DNA of 5,507 nt from an uncultured Bacteroidales bacterium (GTDB lineage: Bacteria; Bacteroidota; Bacteroidia; Bacteroidales; Paludibacteraceae). Both the position numbers and the translations under genes were made by a program. Every line of letters begins with the position of its first letter. The stretch's first letter is position 1. The notes beneath the pieces were generated by a model. It made no database searches. It worked only from the letters and a program-made list of their open reading frames with translations, and was not told the DNA's origin. Shown piece by piece: positions 1 through 5,507 of the stretch. The DNA lies in assembly GCA_937886455.1 (NCBI GenBank), contig CALGCU010000277.1, positions 1 to 5,507 on the forward strand, written 5' to 3'.

Positions 1-157
1 GCTCTTTTATTGCACCTAAATATGCAAAGTATGTCCATTGTATAGCTTCTTTTGCATTCGAAGCAGGAACTGATATATCAAATCCATAGCTTGCAGCCAT
101 TTCTTTTAATTCATTTAATGCTTTAATTTGTTCCGCAATTTCTTCTTTTAATTGAAT
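1..157 (-). other. Interior fragment of pyruvate formate-lyase (PflB-like) joined in frame to the metallohydrolase
   Basis: Codons 269-320 of the frame starting at 961 read like the region of formate C-acetyltransferase near residues 205-260 of this roughly 750-residue enzyme. Recognisable pieces are LKEEIAEQIKALNELKEMAA, SYGFDISVPASNAKEAIQWT and YFAYLGAIKE. In E. coli PflB the matching stretches, as I recall them, are LREEIAEQHRAL, KYGYDISGPATNAQEAIQWT and YFGYLAAVK, followed by QNGAAMS. The catalytic Cys-Cys and glycyl-radical loop lie further along and are outside the window. PflB is cytoplasmic and converts pyruvate plus CoA to formate and acetyl-CoA, so it has no obvious link to a SusCD locus. 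GC is about 32% over 1-155 against about 40% over 181-420, and all five lysines here are AAA, whereas AAG is common upstream. The junction is probably between about 150 and 190 and I cannot place it exactly. The style resembles low-GC Bacillota enzymes, which is inference. Confidence 0.82.
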
Positions 158-961
158 TTTAGCCATTTCAAATTTACGAAGAATAACATCCTTACCAGTT
201 TCGTTGTCATTAGGTTTTCCTGCTTCAGCACGTTTCAACATTGCATCCCAATCTTCTTGCGTTTCAGTAATATAGCAAGATATTACTTCTACGAAGTCTT
301 CACGTCCTTCCATTCCGGCATATGAAGTTACAAATCCCAATCCATTAGCCTCCGCAAGAGGTCGATTTTGCCAACCTGTAGGACTATATTTACCTGCTGA
401 TATAGCATCAAATTCCTTAGGATAAGACTTTGTTTGGTGCAAGATGTGTGCAAACTCATGGTGCATTGTGTGGAAGAAGAACTCATTCAGGTGAGCCACA
501 TTAGTAGGTTGCATTGAGTTAGCCTTATACAAAGTAACTTTAATACCACCTTCTGCAGTACCCAATGTTTCAGTTCCTTGTTCAGGGTTGTAAGCCGGAG
601 AACCCACAATGTAAAGAATACGTGGTCCATATTTCTTCAAGAAGTCAGGAGCCACAACCTCTTTATACACATCAAACCACAAATATTTGGTAAGAACAGC
701 CAATTGTACAGACTTTTCAAATTTTGCCGGTACTAAGTTATAAGACAAGTTAGAACCGACATCGTTCATTCTATACAAGAAATTTACATTGTATTCTTGC
801 ACGTAGGTAGAGTAGAGATACTTATCAAAATCTGCCGTTGCCAAAGAAGCATCATAAGCTGGAACGTCCGTGTCAAATAGTTTAGGTTCTAGCGGACTCT
901 CTTGGCAAGAAGATAAGCCAAAGAGGACCAAACTACCTAATATAATCAAACTTTTTTTCAT
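1..961 (-). CDS. SusCD-associated zinc metallohydrolase lipoprotein, partial, with a foreign C-terminal segment
   Basis: The ATG at 961-959 opens a frame that stays open to base 1, giving 320 residues with no stop. The N-terminus is a lipoprotein signal: MKKS, a hydrophobic stretch, then lipobox LSSC with Cys19 as the lipidation site, so export to the envelope is expected. Residues 161-176 (FFFHTMHHEFAHILHQ) hold the zinc-protease motif HExxH, with H168 and H172 as predicted ligands and E169 as catalytic base. The EDFVE stretch at 221-225 is the likely source of a glutamate third ligand, as in gluzincin-like folds. From memory this matches the Peptidase_Mx1 / TIGR04549 type ('substrate import-associated zinc metallohydrolase lipoprotein'), which sits next to SusC/SusD pairs, as here. 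The start lies 35 bp after the SusD stop, behind an A-rich leader (AAAGAAAGATAT). Metallohydrolase-like sequence runs to about residue 268. Residues 269-320 resemble pyruvate formate-lyase, so the native C-terminus (perhaps about 30 residues) appears replaced. The substrate is unknown, and peptidase activity is inferred from the motif only. Confidence 0.88.
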   Translation of the reverse strand, partial: MKKSLIILGSLVLFGLSSCQESPLEPKLFDTDVPAYDASLATADFDKYLYSTYVQEYNVNFLYRMNDVGSNLSYNLVPAKFEKSVQLAVLTKYLWFDVYKEVVAPDFLKKYGPRILYIVGSPAYNPEQGTETLGTAEGGIKVTLYKANSMQPTNVAHLNEFFFHTMHHEFAHILHQTKSYPKEFDAISAGKYSPTGWQNRPLAEANGLGFVTSYAGMEGREDFVEVISCYITETQEDWDAMLKRAEAGKPNDNETGKDVILRKFEMAKIQLKEEIAEQIKALNELKEMAASYGFDISVPASNAKEAIQWTYFAYLGAIKE

Positions 962-996
962 ATATCTTTCTTTTATTTTGTACGACATAATGATAA

Positions 997-2718
997 CTAA
1001 AACTTAGACAGGACTTTGTCTTTAATGTTATTAAGCCCGTCCATATTCAAATTCGGACGGTCGCTTGTTTCTTTCATCAATGGACGGGTAGATATAACAA
1101 ACTGATGTTCAACCGGTCCATCTACAGCAGGCATCATCATTCCACTACCTTTGTTGTCTCCAGCTCGTGGGTTAGCTTCAAGTCCAGAAGTGATTACATC
1201 TTGAGGTAATTGAATAGCGCGACGTGGGTCGTTCCATGTCAAAGTAACCTCACCTACTTTAGCGATATCATGAGTAATCTCAATACCATAACGTTTGATG
1301 TCAAACCAACGCAATCCATCATGTATTGTTTCAATACGACGGAAGTGCAATATACAACGTATCATAGCTTGTTGCAAGGAGGTTAAGGCATCAAATTGAG
1401 TATTACCCATATTAGCTGCATTGCTCAAGTCATCAACAAATGCCATACCCATGCTACCTCCGTACATTGTTTCAATTTGCACATTGGTCAATGGTTTTTG
1501 AATTGTATTAGCCTTAGTCCAAGCTTGTAAATATTGGCGAGCTAAATCATGTTGTCCTTTATAAACCAAGGCTTCAGCCAAGCACAATAAAGTTTCATTC
1601 GTTGTAAACTCTGCACGCACACGGTGATACATACCAATACCCGCAATCTTGTCTGAGTATTCAAAGAGGTAATAAGCTTTAGCGCAAAGAGCACCATAGT
1701 TAGCTCCAAAACTCCATGCAGTAAATCCAGGGAATCGATTATCCCAGTTAGGACCTGATGAATCAAATGTAGCTTCTTTTGCCGAACCATTCACTCCATA
1801 ACGTGGATAGAAGAAAAGTAAGGTGAAGTTAGAATATGTAGGTAAAATCATCAAAGTGAAGTTACGATCCACATTAATCCATTCATACAACTCATTGTCG
1901 GGATAAGTAGTATTTTCTTTGATGTAGTTAGCATCACGCAACAATGTCAGAGCCACTTCTGGTGAGCCTCCCAACACTTTATTTGCATATTCAATCACTT
2001 TGTCATAATCACGCATGTATAAGTAGAAGCGTGCTGCAAAAGCGTAAGCTGCTTTTTCATTAAAGTGATATTTAGGTACAGAATAAAGTGCATCGTTTAC
2101 ATATTTCAAACCTTCCTCCAAGTCAGTTTTAATCTTAGCATACACTTGAGGTACTGTCAAACGTTTGTAGTCACCATAGACAGTAGTTTCAGGTTCTTCT
2201 GCATAAGGAACCCCCAAGTCAGTTTGATTTTCATCAATATATGCTTGTCCAAACACATTCACGAGTATGAAATGATGGTAAGCACGGCTCAAATATGCTT
2301 CAGCACGTTCAGCTGACATATCCACAGTTGGGTCTTTTGCTTCTATTTCTTCAATGGCGGCTAATGCAGCATTTGCAGCAGCAATTGCAGAATAAGCACC
2401 TTGCCAGAAATATTGAGGAGAATCTTGCGCTGTGTTACTCACCACATCTTTCCAAGCGAACACCTCATTATGGAATTCGTCAGCAGCAGCCTCAGTAAGT
2501 CCACGATAAGCGTTATTATCAATAATTTGGTCTGAACTCATTTCACAAATCAATGCATAATCAGCATCAGTGTAAGCAGTTACCAACAATTGACGTACCT
2601 TATCTTGTGTATCAATTTCAGCACGTTGGTCAGGCAATTTATCCAAGAAATCGCAAGAGGCGAATCCTAAGCCCACCAAGGTCAACAAACTATAAATAAT
2701 TTTCTTTTTCATATTCAT
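997..2718 (-). CDS. SusD/RagB-family substrate-binding outer-membrane lipoprotein
   Basis: This is a complete 573-residue protein, a normal length for SusD homologues. It forms the surface lid that binds substrate over the SusC channel. The N-terminus is a lipoprotein signal (MNMKKK, hydrophobic core, lipobox GFASC) with Cys22 lipidated, followed by DFLDKLPD, typical of mature SusD proteins. Helical TPR-like segments are visible at about 106-125, 139-153 (AEAYLSRAYHHFILV) and 221-250 (EKAAYAFAARFYLYMRDYDK and onward), matching the SusD helical scaffold. The C-terminal RagB/SusD hallmark is at about 456-478: RRIETIHDGLRWFDIKRYG, equivalent to the family's ERRxE...GxRWFDLKRWG. Two starts are possible, ATG at 2718 or the in-frame ATG at 2712 (Met3). 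Both give the same mature lipoprotein, and the A-rich TTGAAAGAAAC sits just before the first. The gene starts 25 bp after the SusC stop, so the two are almost certainly co-transcribed. The ligand cannot be inferred from the sequence. Confidence 0.97.
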   Translation of the reverse strand: MNMKKKIIYSLLTLVGLGFASCDFLDKLPDQRAEIDTQDKVRQLLVTAYTDADYALICEMSSDQIIDNNAYRGLTEAAADEFHNEVFAWKDVVSNTAQDSPQYFWQGAYSAIAAANAALAAIEEIEAKDPTVDMSAERAEAYLSRAYHHFILVNVFGQAYIDENQTDLGVPYAEEPETTVYGDYKRLTVPQVYAKIKTDLEEGLKYVNDALYSVPKYHFNEKAAYAFAARFYLYMRDYDKVIEYANKVLGGSPEVALTLLRDANYIKENTTYPDNELYEWINVDRNFTLMILPTYSNFTLLFFYPRYGVNGSAKEATFDSSGPNWDNRFPGFTAWSFGANYGALCAKAYYLFEYSDKIAGIGMYHRVRAEFTTNETLLCLAEALVYKGQHDLARQYLQAWTKANTIQKPLTNVQIETMYGGSMGMAFVDDLSNAANMGNTQFDALTSLQQAMIRCILHFRRIETIHDGLRWFDIKRYGIEITHDIAKVGEVTLTWNDPRRAIQLPQDVITSGLEANPRAGDNKGSGMMMPAVDGPVEHQFVISTRPLMKETSDRPNLNMDGLNNIKDKVLSKF

Positions 2719-2743
2719 GTTTCTTTCAATAAGGTTCTATCAA

Positions 2744-5507
2744 TTATAATCCTAAACGTACTGTGAAAGTAAATTGTTTTGGCACCGGCATAGCCACACC
2801 ACCGGTATTAAAGAATTCCGGATCTTGTCCATTCAATTTCTTGTCAGCATAGAGTAAGCAAATGTTAGTTGCTTGGAACTTCAATCCTAAGTTAGTCACT
2901 TTATATCCCTCAAACCATTTCTTTGGGAAGTCATAACTCAATGAAATTTCTTTCAAACGAATGAAATCACCACTTGCAATACGTTCTGTAGAATAGTTGT
3001 AAGCATTAAACAACTTATTCATTTCTGTAGATGTATATAAGTTCACCAATCTTAAATCAGGTATAGTAGGTACATCAGTGTAAGCTTCGTCACCTTGAGT
3101 TACCCAACGTTTTTGGAATTCACGAGGTAGTGCAGTCATATCGTCATAAGAAGCTCGGAATACCGGGTCCAAACGAATTACGTTACCAAATGAATAGGTC
3201 AAGAACAAGTTCAACTTAAATCCCCAATATGAGAATGTATTACCAAAACTACCGGTAATAGTAGGATCAGTTGGACCTTCATATTTCAAGATTTCATCCA
3301 AGTCTTCTCTTTGTTGGAAATTGATTTCATCCAACGGAAGTACAGAGCCATCATTCTTTTTAAATGTTGGCAGACCTTCATGATTCAATCCCGCATAGTT
3401 CAAAGAGAAGAGTGAACGTACCGGATATCCTGGCAAAGCATAACCCGCACCATATACCATGTAAATCATATTTGTATGGCTGTCCAACTCTGTAATTTTG
3501 TTTTCTGCATAAGAGAAAATCAAGTCTGTGTTCCAAGAGAAATGTTTATTTTTGATGTTCAATGTTGACAATGTGAATTCAACACCCTGTGACCACATAC
3601 TTGCTACGTTAGCATACTTGATTACCTCTCCACCAACACCTGAAGTAGTAGTAGGTCCAATCAAGTCAAAGTTATTACGGGTGTAGTAGTCAATAGAGAA
3701 GTTGATTCTATTGTTTACGAATCCCATATCCCAACCAATATTGAATTCATATTTCTTTTCATAGGTCAATTCGTCGTTACCCAGACTTTGCAAAGCGATA
3801 GCCGGTTCTTGAATACCTGCCAATGGACGCCATGGTGTCAATGCCACATATACTGCAGTTGAGTTAGTGATAGGTCCACGGTCAGCAGTCAAGGAGTAAG
3901 AAGCACGTAACATAGAGTGTGTCCATGCATCTTGGAATGCACGTTGCCACCATCCTTCTTCGTGCATATTCCATGAAGCTGCAACGTTCCATGTTGGCAA
4001 CCAGCGTGCTTTACGACTTCTACCCAAGAGGTTAGAACCTTCATAACGCATTGTACCATTTAATGTATAACGACGTTTGTATGAGTAGGTAGCCATACCA
4101 AAGAATGCCAAGCCACGTGAGTAGGTCCAAGCGTCTGTGTAGTATTCAGCACCTTCTTCTTTTAATTGTTTAAAGATTTGTGGGTCCCAGAAAGGCGTGC
4201 TTCCGTTTCCATATTGCATACCCCAACCACGGAACCATGTTGCTTGACGATTGATAGAACTACTTTCAGCACCGGCAAAGAGGTTAAGTATGTGCTTTTC
4301 TTCGTCGAATGCAGCGCTATAAGCAGCAGTGGCACGTAAGTCCAAGCTAAGCATTGAATACTCAGTTTTAGAGTAGATACCAGTACCTTGTGGCAATACA
4401 CATACCGGCAATGCTTCCGGATCATCCGGGTTCGTGTAGAGATATTTATTTGCATCACGAATAGTAGCATCTTCCGGATAGATACCGGCGCGGTATGCAT
4501 TTGCCTGGTTAGATCCTTCTTTAATGTGGTGTTCTTGTTTAGAAGTTTGGTAGCGCAAAGAAGCGATACCATTAATTTCTAATCCTTTTATAGGTTTATA
4601 GTTAATCTCTCCTTGAAACTTAACATCCGTAATATTGATGTCAATGTAGTTATTTTCCAATTCATTGAAGATATTAAAGTCGGTATAATTACGACGATAA
4701 TATTCATTAGGGTCTAATGCACGTGAAGTATTGATAGCAAAGCTATATGGGTTGATATCAAAGTCACGTCCTACTTCACCTGAAACCGGGTCAAGGTCAC
4801 TATTTGTAGTACCCGGGGCTTGTTGTTTACGATAAGAAGCGTTACCCAACAAAGAAATGGTCAAGTTCTTCAAAATGTCATACGAGCCATTGAAGTTAGC
4901 AGTGTAACGTTGTACAGAGTTGGAAAGTGTCCATCCCGGATCATACATAGCAGACATAGATGCATAGTAGCGTGCTTTGTCTGTACCTGCTGTCATGCTG
5001 ACAGCGTGGTTCATCATCACGTTGTCTTGAAACAACAAATCAAACCAATCTGTGTTTCTTACTTCTGCTGCACTGAGGTAGGCGTTACGTGCCGCTATTT
5101 CTTGAGGCAATGTAAACTGACCTTCTTCATATGTATCAATCATTTGATACATTTTTCCGTATATACCGCTATTAGAAGCAGAATTTAATCTGGTGAATTC
5201 CAACAAACCTCTTCTTTCCATAGACTTATAGATGTCCATTTGTTCTTGTGAGTTGGAGATGTTGAAATTGCGATAGGAAGGTTTCATACGATAGGTAAAT
5301 TCACCGGTATAGCTTAATTTGCTCACCCCTTGTTTACCTTTTTTCGTAGTTACGACGATCACACCCGCCATTGCACGAGCACCATAGATAGATGTAGCTG
5401 AACCGTCTTTCAAGATTTGGAAGCTTTCGATGTCATCGGCATTCAATCCTGCAATGGCTGAAGCAATCAATGTTGCAGCGTCACCGGATGATAGGTCGTC
5501 ACTTGAC
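2744..5507 (-). CDS. SusC/RagA-family TonB-linked outer-membrane transporter, N-terminus beyond the right edge
   Basis: The frame is open from the right edge to a TAA at 2746-2744, giving 920 visible residues. Full SusC proteins usually run to about 1000-1150, so the signal peptide, the N-terminal carboxypeptidase-regulatory-like domain, the TonB box and the first part of the plug are missing. The visible part opens inside the plug with SSDDLSSGDAATLIASAIAG. The SusC/RagA signature follows at about 5413-5333: LKDGSATSIYGARAMAG, then VIVVTTKKGK. The rest is a TonB-dependent 22-strand barrel rich in aromatic, alternating beta segments. It ends in PKQFTFTVRLGL, the typical final strand, preceded by the common GGVAMPVP loop. 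The protein imports substrate captured by the SusD partner, powered by TonB-ExbBD. An apparent start at 5470 is only an in-frame TTG leucine inside the plug, not the real start. Specificity is unknown. Confidence 0.97.
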   Translation of the reverse strand, partial: SSDDLSSGDAATLIASAIAGLNADDIESFQILKDGSATSIYGARAMAGVIVVTTKKGKQGVSKLSYTGEFTYRMKPSYRNFNISNSQEQMDIYKSMERRGLLEFTRLNSASNSGIYGKMYQMIDTYEEGQFTLPQEIAARNAYLSAAEVRNTDWFDLLFQDNVMMNHAVSMTAGTDKARYYASMSAMYDPGWTLSNSVQRYTANFNGSYDILKNLTISLLGNASYRKQQAPGTTNSDLDPVSGEVGRDFDINPYSFAINTSRALDPNEYYRRNYTDFNIFNELENNYIDINITDVKFQGEINYKPIKGLEINGIASLRYQTSKQEHHIKEGSNQANAYRAGIYPEDATIRDANKYLYTNPDDPEALPVCVLPQGTGIYSKTEYSMLSLDLRATAAYSAAFDEEKHILNLFAGAESSSINRQATWFRGWGMQYGNGSTPFWDPQIFKQLKEEGAEYYTDAWTYSRGLAFFGMATYSYKRRYTLNGTMRYEGSNLLGRSRKARWLPTWNVAASWNMHEEGWWQRAFQDAWTHSMLRASYSLTADRGPITNSTAVYVALTPWRPLAGIQEPAIALQSLGNDELTYEKKYEFNIGWDMGFVNNRINFSIDYYTRNNFDLIGPTTTSGVGGEVIKYANVASMWSQGVEFTLSTLNIKNKHFSWNTDLIFSYAENKITELDSHTNMIYMVYGAGYALPGYPVRSLFSLNYAGLNHEGLPTFKKNDGSVLPLDEINFQQREDLDEILKYEGPTDPTITGSFGNTFSYWGFKLNLFLTYSFGNVIRLDPVFRASYDDMTALPREFQKRWVTQGDEAYTDVPTIPDLRLVNLYTSTEMNKLFNAYNYSTERIASGDFIRLKEISLSYDFPKKWFEGYKVTNLGLKFQATNICLLYADKKLNGQDPEFFNTGGVAMPVPKQFTFTVRLGL

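Noticed and set aside
95..169. The 9-base direct repeat agccatttc at 95-103 and 161-169, flanking the suspected junction, considered as a microhomology breakpoint.
   Set aside because: Both copies are ordinary coding sequence for Glu-Met-Ala. PflB-like sequence occupies the interval between them, so the join cannot be a simple crossover at this repeat. Nine bases in AT-rich DNA also has little weight.
425..460. A metzincin-type active site (HExxHxxGxxH) in the lipoprotein.
   Set aside because: After HEFAH the sequence is ILHQTK, without the required glycine and third histidine spacing. The downstream EDFVE glutamates fit a gluzincin-like arrangement better.
962..996. Gaps 962-996 and 2719-2743 as promoter or terminator sites.
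   Set aside because: They are 35 and 25 bp, with no inverted repeat followed by a T-run in the direction of transcription and no convincing Bacteroidota -33/-7 promoter pair.
1542..1790. Minus-strand out-of-frame open frames at 1542-1790 (inside SusD) and 4162-4572 (inside SusC).
   Set aside because: They are same-strand shadows in another frame of conserved, intact genes. Neither has a domain, and they do not indicate a frameshift because the main frames are uninterrupted.
2065..2498. Plus-strand open frames at 2065-2316 and 2295-2498.
   Set aside because: They are antisense to the well-supported SusD gene, show no recognisable domain or leader, and have compositions expected of complementary-strand translation.
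4388..5188. Plus-strand open frames at 4388-4582 and 4820-5188.
   Set aside because: They lie wholly antisense within the SusC barrel gene, are Cys/His/Val-rich in the way antisense translations often are, and match no family I recognise.
5468..5470. TTG at 5470-5468 as the start codon of the SusC gene.
   Set aside because: The frame continues upstream to the right edge with plug-domain sequence (SSDDLSSGDAAT), and a start here would remove the signal peptide and TonB-interaction region.

Overview
The window looks like a Bacteroidota chromosome fragment (Bacteroides/Prevotella-like), with all genes on the minus strand. The evidence is a SusC/RagA-type TonB-dependent receptor followed directly by a SusD/RagB-type lipoprotein, A-rich leaders instead of clear Shine-Dalgarno sites, and moderate GC.

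Layout in order of transcription, right to left: (1) 5507-2744, a SusC-like outer-membrane transporter whose N-terminus lies beyond the right edge; (2) 2718-997, a complete 573-residue SusD-like surface lipoprotein; (3) 961 to the left edge, a lipoprotein with a zinc-protease HEFAH motif, of the type found beside SusCD pairs ('substrate import-associated zinc metallohydrolase'). The gaps are only 25 bp (2719-2743) and 35 bp (962-996). I see no hairpin or promoter in either, so the three genes are probably one operon. The likely system is a nutrient-uptake complex: SusD as substrate-binding lid, SusC as TonB-driven channel, and the metallohydrolase as an envelope or surface accessory enzyme. 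The substrate cannot be told from the sequence.

The main anomaly is at the left edge. The metallohydrolase reading frame stays open to base 1, but from about residue 269 (about base 157 and below) it stops looking like that protein. It reads instead as about 52 residues from the interior of pyruvate formate-lyase (PflB), a cytoplasmic glycyl-radical enzyme. GC also drops there, to about 32% over 1-155 against about 40% over 181-420 (hand counts). An exported lipoprotein joined in frame to the middle of PflB makes little biological sense. The likeliest explanation is a chimeric contig or read, or a recombination scar. A real fusion is the exciting but less likely alternative.

There are no RNA genes, mobile elements, CRISPR arrays or long non-coding stretches in the window.
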